Positions 1-7,466 are shown, counted from the stretch's first letter. The stretch: DNA of 34,757 bases from Rubrivivax gelatinosus (GCF_004340905.1 NZ_SLXD01000024.1:1-34757); one strand, 5' to 3'. Numbers and translations: made by a program. The notes: generated by a model from the letters alone, not told the origin.

Positions 1-126
1 AAGACCATGGGCGTGCTGGCCGTGGCGCTGTGCGCGGTGAACGTCTTCGGCGGCTTCCTGGTGACCCGGCGGATGCTGGAGATGTTCAAGAAGAAGCCCG
101 CGAAGAAGGCTGCGGGGGAGAAGTGA
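1..126 (+). CDS. pntAB: NAD(P) transhydrogenase, small membrane alpha subunit (PntAB type), C-terminal end
   Basis: Open reading frame already running at base 1, ending in TGA at 124-126; 41 residues are visible. They hold one hydrophobic helix (GVLAVALCAVNVFGGFLV) followed by TRRMLEMFKKK and a lysine/alanine-rich tail. The NVFGGFLVTRRMLEMF stretch matches the C-terminus of the membrane part of transhydrogenase subunit alpha, which in many alphaproteobacteria and betaproteobacteria is a separate protein of about 100 residues. The position just upstream of pntB supports this. The protein is part of the inner-membrane proton channel of the complex that drives NADPH formation with the proton gradient. 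The start lies outside the window, so whether it is a separate small subunit or the end of a full-length PntA cannot be seen. Confidence 0.85.
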   Translation, partial: KTMGVLAVALCAVNVFGGFLVTRRMLEMFKKKPAKKAAGEK

Positions 127-127
127 G

Positions 128-184
128 ATGAATCCGAACCTGTTCCAACCGAGCGCCCGCGTGGCGCGGGGAGCACGAGCATGA
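128..184 (+). CDS. possible 18-codon ORF bridging pntAB and pntB
   Basis: ATG at 128 lies one base after the pntAB stop. A GGGGGAG stretch ends about eight bases before it, and the ORF closes with a TGA that overlaps the pntB start as ATGA (181-184). The peptide would be MNPNLFQPSARVARGARA. It could couple pntB translation to pntAB. It has no recognisable family and could be chance in the short spacer. Confidence 0.25.
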   Translation: MNPNLFQPSARVARGARA

Positions 185-1605
185 GCGCGAGCCTCGTCAC
201 CCTGCTGTATCTGGTCGCGAGCATCTGCTTCATCCAGGCGCTCAAGGGCCTGTCGCACCCGACCACCTCGATCCGCGGCAACGTCTTCGGCATGGCCGGC
301 ATGACGATCGCCGTGCTGACCACCGCGGCGCTGATCGTCAAGCTCGCCGGCGGCGGCGTCGCCGGCATGGGCTACGTGCTCGTCGGCCTCGTCGTCGGCG
401 GCGGCGCCGGCGCCGTGATGGCGCAGCGTGTCGAGATGACCAAGATGCCCGAGCTGGTGGCCTTCATGCACAGCATGATCGGCCTGGCTGCGGTGTTCAT
501 CGCGGTGGCCGTCGTCGCCGAGCCGCAGGCCTTCGCGATCGCGGCGGCCGGCGAGCCGATTCCCGTCGGCAACCGCATCGAGCTGTTCCTGGGTGCGGCC
601 ATCGGCGCGATCACCTTCAGCGGCTCGGTCATCGCCTTCGGCAAGCTCAGCGGCAAGTACAAGTTCCGCCTGTTCCAGGGCGCGCCGGTGCGTTTTGCCG
701 GCCAGCACTGGCTGAACCTGTTGCTGGGCGTCGCGACGATCGGCCTGGGCGTGGCCTTCGCGGCGACGCAGCGCTTCGAGTTCTTCCTCGTGCTGATCGC
801 GCTGGCCTTCGTGCTCGGCGTGCTGCTGATCATCCCGATCGGCGGCGCCGACATGCCGGTGGTGGTGTCGATGCTCAACAGCTACTCGGGCTGGGCGGCG
901 GCGGGCATCGGCTTCAGCCTGAACAACAGCATGCTGATCATCGCCGGCTCGCTGGTGGGCAGCTCGGGGGCGATCCTCAGCTACATCATGTGCAAGGCGA
1001 TGAACCGCTCGTTCTTCAACGTCATCCTGGGCGGCTTCGGCGGCGAAGGCACGACGGTGGCGGCGGGCGGCCAGGCACAGCGCAGCGTCAAGAGCGGCAG
1101 CGCCGACGACGCGGCCTTCATCCTGGGCAACGCCGAGACCGTGATCATCGTCCCGGGCTACGGCCTGGCGGTGGCGCGCGCGCAGCACGCGGTGAAGGAA
1201 CTGGCGGCCAAGCTGACCGAGAAGGGCGTGACGGTGAAGTACGCCATCCACCCGGTGGCCGGGCGCATGCCGGGGCACATGAACGTGCTGCTGGCCGAGG
1301 CCGAGGTGCCCTACGACCAGGTCTTCGAGATGGAAGACATCAACGCCGAGTTCGGCCAGGCCGACGTGGCGATCATCCTGGGCGCCAACGACGTCGTGAA
1401 CCCGGCGGCGCACGTCAAGGGCAGCGCGATCTACGGCATGCCGATCCTGGAGGCCTACAAGGCCAAGACGGTGATCGTGAACAAGCGTTCGATGGCCTCG
1501 GGCTACGCCGGCCTGGACAACGAACTGTTCTACATGGACAAGACCATGATGGTCTTCGGCGACGCCAAGAAGGTCGTCGAGGACATGGTCAAGTCGGTCG
1601 ATTGA
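181..1605 (+). CDS. pntB: NAD(P) transhydrogenase subunit beta
   Basis: 474 residues, close to the usual 460-480 for PntB. The first roughly 270 residues are a run of hydrophobic helices (membrane domain II). The last roughly 170 form the NADP(H)-binding domain III, with the VPGYGLAVARAQHAV loop near residue 325, HPVAGRMPGHMNVLLAEA, and near the end GANDVVNPAA and NKRSMASGYAGLDN, all typical of the family. With the alpha subunits it forms the inner-membrane proton-translocating transhydrogenase (NADH + NADP+ to NAD+ + NADPH). GGGGAG about seven bases before the ATG is the likely ribosome site. A hairpin terminator follows at 1644. The gene is last in its operon. Confidence 0.96.
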   Translation: MSASLVTLLYLVASICFIQALKGLSHPTTSIRGNVFGMAGMTIAVLTTAALIVKLAGGGVAGMGYVLVGLVVGGGAGAVMAQRVEMTKMPELVAFMHSMIGLAAVFIAVAVVAEPQAFAIAAAGEPIPVGNRIELFLGAAIGAITFSGSVIAFGKLSGKYKFRLFQGAPVRFAGQHWLNLLLGVATIGLGVAFAATQRFEFFLVLIALAFVLGVLLIIPIGGADMPVVVSMLNSYSGWAAAGIGFSLNNSMLIIAGSLVGSSGAILSYIMCKAMNRSFFNVILGGFGGEGTTVAAGGQAQRSVKSGSADDAAFILGNAETVIIVPGYGLAVARAQHAVKELAAKLTEKGVTVKYAIHPVAGRMPGHMNVLLAEAEVPYDQVFEMEDINAEFGQADVAIILGANDVVNPAAHVKGSAIYGMPILEAYKAKTVIVNKRSMASGYAGLDNELFYMDKTMMVFGDAKKVVEDMVKSVD

Positions 1606-1619
1606 ACCCGGACTGACGC
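1599..1619. repeat. 21-bp direct repeat, copy 1 (spans pntB stop)
   Basis: Twenty-one bases around the pntB stop codon recur exactly at 1906-1926, 307 bp downstream. In both places the repeat is followed by a short GACGC/GCGTC dyad and then a GGGCCGG hairpin with a T-tract, so it is the start of a duplicated 3'-end/terminator unit. Confidence 0.85.
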
Positions 1620-1643
1620 AATGCGAAGTTGCGTCCTTTCGTT

Positions 1644-1672
1644 GGGCCGGTGGCAATCGCCGGCCCTTTTTT
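1644..1672 (+). terminator. rho-independent terminator of pnt operon
   Basis: Stem GGGCCGG (1644-1650) pairs with CCGGCCC (1660-1666) and is followed by six T. A second small hairpin, GACGCAA/TTGCGTC (1615-1621 with 1629-1635), sits between the pntB stop and this stem. Confidence 0.85.
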
Positions 1673-1905
1673 CTTCCCGATCGAAACGGCCGATGAAGCG
1701 ATCGGAAACGACGATTTCACCTCTCGGCTTTGGCGGTTCAGACTGCGTGCATTCGCTCTTCGCGCACCGGAATGCCGGCAAAGCGCCGGAACGAATGTCC
1801 GCAGTCCCTCGGGCCCGGCTCGCGCGCACCTCAGCAATGCCACAGCGAATGCCTGACGACGCCCGCCACGCGGCGCCGTCCACCCGCCCCGCTCGGGGCG
1901 GACAA
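1673..1905. other. non-coding stretch with a degenerate copy of the lysR promoter region
   Basis: No convincing gene in these 233 bp; short ORFs here lack ribosome sites and family resemblance. Bases 1688-1720 match 27 of 33 positions, without gaps, with 2884-2916 directly upstream of the LysR gene. Together with the duplicated terminator this looks like the scar of a duplication followed by loss of one lysR copy. Confidence 0.55.
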
Positions 1906-1926
1906 CGATTGAACCCGGACTGACGC
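1906..1926. repeat. 21-bp direct repeat, copy 2
   Basis: Exact copy of 1599-1619, including the bases that form the pntB stop in copy 1. Here it is not attached to any coding sequence. Confidence 0.85.
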
Positions 1927-1949
1927 TTCAGCCATTGCGTCGTTTCCTT

Positions 1950-1975
1950 GGGCCGGCTCATGCCGGCCCTTTTTT
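1950..1975. terminator. terminator, duplicate of the pnt terminator; probably bidirectional
   Basis: Perfect 8-bp stem GGGCCGGC (1950-1957), loop TCAT, GCCGGCCC (1962-1969), then six T. It sits three bases from the stop of the minus-strand LysR gene, so it could end transcription of that gene (an A-run lies on the other side only weakly) as well as any read-through from pnt. Confidence 0.8.
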
Positions 1976-1977
1976 CG

Positions 1978-2883
1978 TCAGGCCTGGCCGGCCGAGCCCT
2001 TGCGCTCGCGGATCAGCTCGAGCATCGCGTCGGCGGCGATGGACAGCGGCCGGTCCTTGCGCCAGATGACGTGGATCGGGCGTGTGATGCCCGGCGGCGC
2101 CAGCGGCACGGCGACGAGTTCCGGGTCGCGGAACTGGGTCAGCGCCAGCTCCGGCAGCAGGCTCACGCCCAGGCCGTGGCGGATCAGCCCGGCGACCGTC
2201 GACAGGTAGTCGACCTGGAAGGTCGACGAGGTGACGCCGGTGGCGCCGACGGCGTTGACCACGTGCTGGTGCACGCTGGTCTGGCGCGACAGGCGGATGA
2301 AGTCGCAGCCGTCCAGGTCGTCGAGCGCGACGCTTTCGAGGCGTGCGACACGGTGGTCGCGCCGGCAGACGAGGTAGAAGCGGTCGCTGTGGAAGTGTTC
2401 GCTGCAGTATTCGTCCAGCGGCGTGTTGGGTGCCGCGATGGCGATGTCGGCGTCGCCGCTGTTGAGCAGCTGCATGCAGGTGTCCGACAGCACGTCGTAG
2501 ATCTCCACCGCGATGCCCGGCCAGCGCTGGCGGTACTCGCCGACCACCGGCGGCAGCCAGTCGCCGGCGATGGAGGGCATGGTCGCGATGCCCACCCGGC
2601 CCTTCTTCTTCGCGACGAAGTCGTCCAGCTCGGAGAAGGTGCGCTCGATCTCGGCCACCAGATGGCGCGCGGCGTCGGCGAACAGCGCGCCTTCGGGCGT
2701 CAGCACGACGTTGCGCGTGTCGCGGTCGAACAGCCGCGTGCCGACGTCCTCCTCCAGGCGCTGGATCATGCCGCTCAACGTGGACTGCGAGACGTGGCAG
2801 TGCTCGGCCGCCCGCGTGAAGTTCTTCTGCTCGACCAGTGTCAGGAAGGCCTTCAGCAGCCGGAAGGAGATATTTATCGACAT
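1978..2883 (-). CDS. LysR-family transcriptional regulator
   Basis: 301 residues, normal for the family. The N-terminal winged helix-turn-helix occupies about residues 3-62 (FRLLKAFLTLVEQKNFTRAA, then HVSQSTLSGMIQRLEEDVGTRLFDR). The effector-binding domain runs from about 90 to 295. The gene is divergent from the CitMHS/AtuA/AtoDA operon, the classic LysR arrangement, so control of that operon is the likely role, with a carboxylate or its CoA derivative as a plausible effector (inference). The 220-bp space contains repeated ATCG(A/G)AAA(C/T)GAC motifs that could be its operator. The minus-strand ATG at 2883 puts the HTH at the usual place. Confidence 0.93.
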   Translation of the reverse strand: MSINISFRLLKAFLTLVEQKNFTRAAEHCHVSQSTLSGMIQRLEEDVGTRLFDRDTRNVVLTPEGALFADAARHLVAEIERTFSELDDFVAKKKGRVGIATMPSIAGDWLPPVVGEYRQRWPGIAVEIYDVLSDTCMQLLNSGDADIAIAAPNTPLDEYCSEHFHSDRFYLVCRRDHRVARLESVALDDLDGCDFIRLSRQTSVHQHVVNAVGATGVTSSTFQVDYLSTVAGLIRHGLGVSLLPELALTQFRDPELVAVPLAPPGITRPIHVIWRKDRPLSIAADAMLELIRERKGSAGQA

Positions 2884-3103
2884 GGCCGATCAATCCATCG
2901 AAAACGACAATTTTACAGAATAAATGCCCCGGCCGACACTATGGACACCGGACGAATGTTATGCACCCCGGGAACACGAGCGACAGCACGAATCCATTGC
3001 AGCGGAAAGTAATGTCGATCTACTTCATCGGAAATGACGGTCCGGTCCCGTCCAAACGAGTAAGCGCCCATCGGGTAACGATAAAGGGCTGAGGGGTTAT
3101 TGA
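2884..3103. promoter_or_regulatory. divergent promoter region between lysR and the CitMHS operon
   Basis: 220 bp without a gene. Includes an AT-rich patch (about 2901-2927) next to the lysR start. Two related motifs lie in the same orientation: ATCGAAAACGACA (2897-2909) and ATCGGAAATGACG (3027-3039), 130 bp apart; a third copy lies at 1701-1713. Such spaced sites fit a LysR-type regulator that represses itself and activates the opposite operon. The ribosome site GAGGGG lies about eight bases before the ATG at 3104. Confidence 0.55.
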
Positions 3104-4399
3104 ATGTTGGCTTTCCTGGGCTTGTTGACGATCGTCGTGATGCTCGCGGCGATCATGACGAAGAAGCTGTCACCGATGGTGGCGCTGATCTCGATACCGA
3201 TCATTGCCGCGCTCGCCGCCGGCTTCGGGCTGGAGACCGGCAAACACATCGTCGCCGGCGTGAAGAACATGGCGCCGATCATCGGCATGTTCATCTTCGC
3301 GATCCTGTATTTCGGCGTCGTCACCGACGCCGGCATGCTGGACCCGATCATCAACCGCATCCTGAAGACCGTCGGCACCAAGCCGGCGCGCATCACGGTG
3401 GGCACGGCGCTGCTGGCGCTGATCATCCACCTGGACGGTTCGGGCGCCGTGACCTTCCTGGTCACGATCCCGGCGATGATCCAGATCTACGACCGGCTGG
3501 GCATGGACAAACGTGTCCTGGCGGCCTGTGCGTCCTTGGCGGCGGGGGTGAACTTCCTGCCGTGGACCGGGCCGGTGATCCGTGCCTCGGCGGCGCTGCA
3601 CATCCCGGTGTCGGAGATCTTCCTGCCGCTGCTGCCGGTGCAGATCGTCGGCCTGGTGTTCGTCTTCGGCACTGCCTGGTACCTGGGCAAGCGCGAAGAG
3701 AAGCGTCTCGGCCTGGGCAAGGGTTCGGAGCACATCGCCGTCGAGCGCACGCTCAAGCCGGAAGAAGAAGCGCTGCGCCGCCCGAAGAACTTCTGGGTCA
3801 ACATCGTCCTGACGCTGATCGTCATGGGCGTGATGATCTCCGGCAAGGTCGAGCCGGTCGTCATGTTCATGATCGGCACGGTCCTCGCGCTGATCATCAA
3901 CTACCCGAACGTCGACATGCAGCGCCAGCGCGTGGATGCCCACGCCAAGGCCGCGCTGCTGATGGCCTCGATCCTGCTGGCCGCCGGCGTCTTCACCGGC
4001 GTGATGAAGGGCACCGGCATGCTGACGGCGATGGCGCAGAGCGTCGCCGGCCACGTGCCGCAGGACATGGCCTCGCACATTCCGTTCGTGCTCGGCCTGC
4101 TGTCGATGCCGTTGAGCCTGCTGTTCGACCCCGACTCGTTCTACTTCGGCGTGCTGCCGGTGCTGGCCGAGGTCTGCAAGATGCTCGACGTACCGTCGAT
4201 CCAGGTCGCCCAGGCCGCGCTGCTCGGCCAGATGACCACGGGCTTCCCGGTCAGCCCGCTGACCCCGGCCACCTTCCTCGTCGTCGGTCTGTGCCGCATC
4301 GAGCTCGGTGACCACCAGAAGTTCTCGATTCCGCTGCTGTGGGGCGCCTCGGTCGTGATGACCCTCGCCGCCGTGGTGTTCGGAGTCTTCCCCCTCTGA
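3104..4399 (+). CDS. CitMHS-family carboxylate transporter
   Basis: 431 residues, almost entirely hydrophobic helices (about 11-12), with a charged cytoplasmic loop near residues 195-230 (GKREEKRLGLGKGSEHIAVERTLKPEEEALRR). The arrangement MLAFLGLLTIVVMLAAIMTKKLSPMVALI, the HLDGSGAVTFLV segment near residue 110, and FLPWTGPVIRAS near 150 fit the citrate-Mg2+:H+/citrate-Ca2+:H+ symporter (CitMHS) family in the ion transporter superfamily. It would import a di- or tricarboxylate through the inner membrane. It is first in an operon with AtuA-like proteins and a CoA-transferase, so the substrate is probably an acid that is later activated with CoA; citrate itself is not implied. Confidence 0.85.
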   Translation: MLAFLGLLTIVVMLAAIMTKKLSPMVALISIPIIAALAAGFGLETGKHIVAGVKNMAPIIGMFIFAILYFGVVTDAGMLDPIINRILKTVGTKPARITVGTALLALIIHLDGSGAVTFLVTIPAMIQIYDRLGMDKRVLAACASLAAGVNFLPWTGPVIRASAALHIPVSEIFLPLLPVQIVGLVFVFGTAWYLGKREEKRLGLGKGSEHIAVERTLKPEEEALRRPKNFWVNIVLTLIVMGVMISGKVEPVVMFMIGTVLALIINYPNVDMQRQRVDAHAKAALLMASILLAAGVFTGVMKGTGMLTAMAQSVAGHVPQDMASHIPFVLGLLSMPLSLLFDPDSFYFGVLPVLAEVCKMLDVPSIQVAQAALLGQMTTGFPVSPLTPATFLVVGLCRIELGDHQKFSIPLLWGASVVMTLAAVVFGVFPL

Positions 4400-4412
4400 C
4401 GCGTGACGCGTC
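4398..4412. other. 15-bp palindrome over the CitMHS stop codon
   Basis: GACGCGT-G-ACGCGTC, a perfect 7-bp dyad beginning at the stop codon. No T-tract follows, so it is not a clear terminator; it may be a protein site or an mRNA 3' structure between the transporter and the next gene. Confidence 0.35.
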
Positions 4413-4467
4413 GCCGCGCCCGCCGCCGCTGGCGGCCCGCGCGGCCGATCGAAGAAAGAAGGACACG

Positions 4468-5799
4468 ATGAAAACCATCCGCATCGGTGCCGGCGCCGGC
4501 TATTCCGGCGACCGTATCGAACCCGCCGTCGAACTCGCCGCCAAGGGCGGCATCGACTACCTCGTCTACGAATGCCTGGCCGAACGCACGATCGGCCTGG
4601 CCCAGCAGGCGAAGATGAAGAACCCCAAGGCCGGCTACGACGCGCTGCTCGAAGCGCGCATGCGCTCGGTGCTGCCGCTGTGCCGCGCCAACGGCATCAA
4701 GCTGATCTCCAACATGGGTGCGGCCAACCCGCTGGAGGCCGTGGCCAAGGTGCGCGAGATCGCCGCCGAACTCGGCCTGTCGGGCCTGAAGATCGCCGCC
4801 GTCACCGGCGACGACGTGCTCGAGGTCGTGCAGAGCACCGACCTGCCGCTGATGGAAACCGGCGAATCGGTGCGCACGCTCGACGGCAGGATCGTCTCGG
4901 CCAACGCCTACCTCGGCGTGGAGCCGCTGCTCGAGGCGCTGCGCGGCGGTGCCGACGTCATCATCACCGGCCGCGTGGCCGACCCGGCGCTGTTCATGGC
5001 GCCGCTGATCCACGAGTTCGGCTGGAAGCTCGACGACTGGGACAAGCTCGGCAAGGGCACGCTGGTGGGCCACCTGCTGGAGTGCGGCGGCCAGGTCACC
5101 GGCGGCTACTTCGCCGACCCGGGCGCCAAGGACGTCGCCGGCCTGGCGCGCCTGGGCTTCCCGATCGCCGAGGTCAGCGAAGACGGCAGCGCCGTCATCA
5201 CCAAGGTCGAAGGTTCGGGCGGCCAGGTCGTCGCGGCCACCTGCAAGGAGCAGATGCTCTACGAGATCCACGACCCGCGCTGCTACTTCACGCCCGACGT
5301 CGTCGCCGACTTCTCCAAGGTGACGATGACCCAGATCGGCCCCGACCGCGTGCAGGTCCAGGGCGCCACCGGCCGCGAGCGCACGGCGACGCTGAAGGTG
5401 TCGGTCGGCTACCGCGACGGCTACATCGGCGAGGGCCAGATGTCCTATGCCGGCCCGGCCGCGCAGGCGCGCGGCGAGCTCGCGCTGCAGATCGTCGAGC
5501 AGCGCCTGGCGCTGACCGGCGTGAAGTTCTCCGAGATCCGCTGCGACCTGATCGGCGTGAACTCGATCCACACCCGCCCCAACCCGGCCGAGCCCGGCGA
5601 GGTGCGCGTGCGCGTGGCCGCACGCACCGCGACGATGAAGGACGCGGTGGCCATCGGCAACGAGGTCGAGACGCTCTACACCAACGGCCCGGCCGGCGGC
5701 GGCGGCGCCACCAAGTCGGCCAAGGAAGTGCTGGCCATCCTGTCGGTGCTGCTGCCGCGCACCAGCGTCAAGCCCGCCGTCACCTATCTGGAGGTCTGA
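4468..5799 (+). CDS. AtuA family (DUF1446) acyclic-terpene-utilisation-like protein
   Basis: 443 residues from ATG 4468, chosen because AAGAAGGA lies 5-8 bases upstream and the protein then begins KTIRIGAGAGYSGDRIEPAVELA, the normal family start. Typical stretches follow: YECLAERTIG, NMGAANPLEA, AAVTGDDV, NAYLGVEPLLEALRGGADVIITGRVADPALFMAPLIHEFGW, ECGGQVTGGYFADPG, and a C-terminal GPAGGGGATKS. The family is named after AtuA of the Pseudomonas citronellol/geraniol cluster, but its biochemical function is not established. AtuA proteins often carry an extra C-terminal domain of about 100 residues; here that part is a separate downstream gene. Co-occurrence with AtoDA suggests work on a branched or hydroxylated acyl intermediate (inference). 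Confidence 0.88.
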   Translation: MKTIRIGAGAGYSGDRIEPAVELAAKGGIDYLVYECLAERTIGLAQQAKMKNPKAGYDALLEARMRSVLPLCRANGIKLISNMGAANPLEAVAKVREIAAELGLSGLKIAAVTGDDVLEVVQSTDLPLMETGESVRTLDGRIVSANAYLGVEPLLEALRGGADVIITGRVADPALFMAPLIHEFGWKLDDWDKLGKGTLVGHLLECGGQVTGGYFADPGAKDVAGLARLGFPIAEVSEDGSAVITKVEGSGGQVVAATCKEQMLYEIHDPRCYFTPDVVADFSKVTMTQIGPDRVQVQGATGRERTATLKVSVGYRDGYIGEGQMSYAGPAAQARGELALQIVEQRLALTGVKFSEIRCDLIGVNSIHTRPNPAEPGEVRVRVAARTATMKDAVAIGNEVETLYTNGPAGGGGATKSAKEVLAILSVLLPRTSVKPAVTYLEV

Positions 5800-5800
5800 A

Positions 5801-6112
5801 ATGAAAGTCCGTGACATCGCCCACTCCCGCACCGGCGACAAGGGCAACATCTCCAACATCTCGGTCATCGCGTTCGACGCCAAGGACTACGAACGCCTGG
5901 CCAAGGCGCTGACGCCCGAAGTCGTGCGCCGGCATTTCGCCTGGGTCGTCAAGGGCGAGGTCGAGCGCTACGAGCTGCCGCAGCTGGGCGCGCTGAACTT
6001 CGTCATGACCCAGGCCCTGGGCGGCGGCGTGACGCGCTCGCTGGCGCTGGACCCGCACGGCAAGTGCCTGAGCTCGTACATCCTCGAGTACGACCTGCCG
6101 GACGAACAGTGA
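5801..6112 (+). CDS. AtuA-like small (ferredoxin-fold) domain protein
   Basis: 103 residues. The start MKVRDIAHSRTGDKGNISNISVIAF contains the HSRTGDKGN motif found in the C-terminal domain of full-length AtuA proteins. The end is GGGVTRSLALDPHGKCLSSYILEYDL. The ribosome site GGAGG falls inside the last codons of the previous gene and the ATG comes one base after its stop, so the two are translationally coupled and probably form a heteromer. The stop overlaps the ATG of the next gene by one base (TGATG). Function unknown; the split-domain interpretation rests on motif recognition only. Confidence 0.8.
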   Translation: MKVRDIAHSRTGDKGNISNISVIAFDAKDYERLAKALTPEVVRRHFAWVVKGEVERYELPQLGALNFVMTQALGGGVTRSLALDPHGKCLSSYILEYDLPDEQ

Positions 6113-6771
6113 TGGCCGGCAAGCAGATCGCCTGGGACGCCGTCGGCGCCCTGTTCCGCAACGGCATGAAAGTCATGTACGGCGGCTTCATGGGGGTCGG
6201 CACGCCCGCGGGCATCGTCGAGGCGATGTGCGCGGCCGACCTGCGCGAGCTGGAGCTGATCGGCAACGACACCGGGGTGCCGATCCCCGGCGTCGCACCG
6301 CTGATCAGCCAGCGCCGCGTGCGCCGGCTGGTGGCCTCGCACATCGGCACCAATCCCGAGACCGGCAAGCAGATGCTGGCCGGCGAGCTGGAGGTCGAGC
6401 TGGTGCCGCAGGGCACGCTGGCCGAGCGCATCCGCTGCGGCGGCGCCGGCCTCGGCGGCTTCCTCACGCCCACCGGCGTGGGCACCGTCGTCGAGGAAGG
6501 CAAGACGCGTCTGAAGGTCGGCTGTACCGACTACCTGCTCGAACTGCCGCTGCGTGCGGACATCGCCATCGTCAAGGCCGCGCGCGCCGACCGCCTGGGC
6601 AACCTGGTCTACGAACGTGCGGCGCGCAACTTCAACCCGCTGATCGCGCTGGCGGCCGATGTCGTCATCGCCGAGGTCGACGAGATCGTCGAGCCGGGCA
6701 CGCTGGACCCCGACCTGGTGATGACGCCGGGCGTGGTGGTCGACTACATCGTGCCGGCAAGGAGCCACTGA
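6112..6771 (+). CDS. atoD: acetoacetate/short-chain acyl CoA-transferase, alpha subunit
   Basis: 219 residues from the ATG that overlaps the preceding stop; a start 48 bases upstream in the same frame would intrude on the previous gene. The sequence follows E. coli AtoD closely: YGGFMGVGTPAGIVEAM near residue 22, LIGNDTG, ASHIGTNPETGKQM, VPQGTLAERIRCGGAGLGGF, TPTGVGTVVEEGK, and ARNFNPLIALAADVVIAE. This subunit binds CoA; the catalytic glutamate is on the beta subunit that follows. The heteromer moves CoA from acetyl-CoA or another acyl-CoA to acetoacetate or a similar short acid. The true substrate may be whatever the upstream CitMHS/AtuA genes supply. Confidence 0.93.
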   Translation: MAGKQIAWDAVGALFRNGMKVMYGGFMGVGTPAGIVEAMCAADLRELELIGNDTGVPIPGVAPLISQRRVRRLVASHIGTNPETGKQMLAGELEVELVPQGTLAERIRCGGAGLGGFLTPTGVGTVVEEGKTRLKVGCTDYLLELPLRADIAIVKAARADRLGNLVYERAARNFNPLIALAADVVIAEVDEIVEPGTLDPDLVMTPGVVVDYIVPARSH

Positions 6772-7434
6772 ATGGATGCCAAGTCCGTGATCGCCTGCCG
6801 CGTGGCGCAGGAGCTGCGCGACGGCGACGTCGTCAACCTGGGCATCGGCACGCCGACGCTGGTGCCGCGTTACCTGCCGCCGGGCGTGCAGGTGACGCTG
6901 CAGTCGGAGAACGGCTTCGTCGGCATGGGGCCGCTGCAAGGCGAGCCCCAGCCCGGCGTCGTCAACGCCGGCGGCCAGCCCTGCGGGCTGGTGCCCGGCG
7001 CCGCCTTCTTCGACAGCGCGATGTCCTTCATGCTGATCCGCGGCGGCCACGTCGACCTGACGGTGCTCGGCGGCCTCGAAGTCGACCGGCAGGGCAACCT
7101 CGCCAACTGGATGGTGCCCGGCAAGATGGTGCCCGGAATGGGCGGCGCAATGGACCTCGTGACCGGCGCGCGCCGCGTCATCGTCGCGATGGAACATTGC
7201 ACGCGCAATGGCGGCCCGAAGATTCTCGAACGCTGCCAATTGCCGCTGACCGCGTGTAATTGCGTCGACATGATCGTCACCGAAATGGCGGTCTTCCGGC
7301 GCGACGACGAAGGTCTGGTGCTCGAGGAACTGGGCCCCGGCGTCAGCGAGGCGGACGTTCGCCGCGGCACCGCGGCGGCCTACCGCTGCTCGCCGACGCT
7401 GCGCGAGATGGTCCTGCCGGGCCTCGCCGCCTGA
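6772..7434 (+). CDS. atoA: acetoacetate/short-chain acyl CoA-transferase, beta subunit
   Basis: 220 residues, ATG directly after the stop of the alpha subunit with AAGGAG upstream. Strong resemblance to E. coli AtoA from residue 1 (MDAKSVIACRVAQELRDGDVVNLGIG). The catalytic glutamate is E46 in QSENGF; VNAGGQPCG, PGAAFFDSAMSF, IRGGHVD and VPGKMVPGMGGAMDLV follow. In the reaction this glutamate forms a glutamyl-CoA thioester. It is the last gene of the tightly packed five-gene operon starting at 3104. A GC hairpin follows 12 bases downstream. Confidence 0.94.
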   Translation: MDAKSVIACRVAQELRDGDVVNLGIGTPTLVPRYLPPGVQVTLQSENGFVGMGPLQGEPQPGVVNAGGQPCGLVPGAAFFDSAMSFMLIRGGHVDLTVLGGLEVDRQGNLANWMVPGKMVPGMGGAMDLVTGARRVIVAMEHCTRNGGPKILERCQLPLTACNCVDMIVTEMAVFRRDDEGLVLEELGPGVSEADVRRGTAAAYRCSPTLREMVLPGLAA

Positions 7435-7445
7435 GGCCCGAGGCG

Positions 7446-7466
7446 GCCGTGCCCCTGCGGCACGGC
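7446..7466. terminator. GC hairpin after atoA, possible weak terminator
   Basis: Stem GCCGTGCC (7446-7453), loop CCTGC, GGCACGGC (7459-7466). No T-tract follows, so it may be a rho-dependent end or mRNA-stabilising structure. Confidence 0.4.

Noticed and set aside
4339..4467. Longer N-terminus for the AtuA-like protein
   Set aside because: The extension is Arg/Pro-rich, has no ribosome site and includes the end of the transporter gene; the family start is at 4468.
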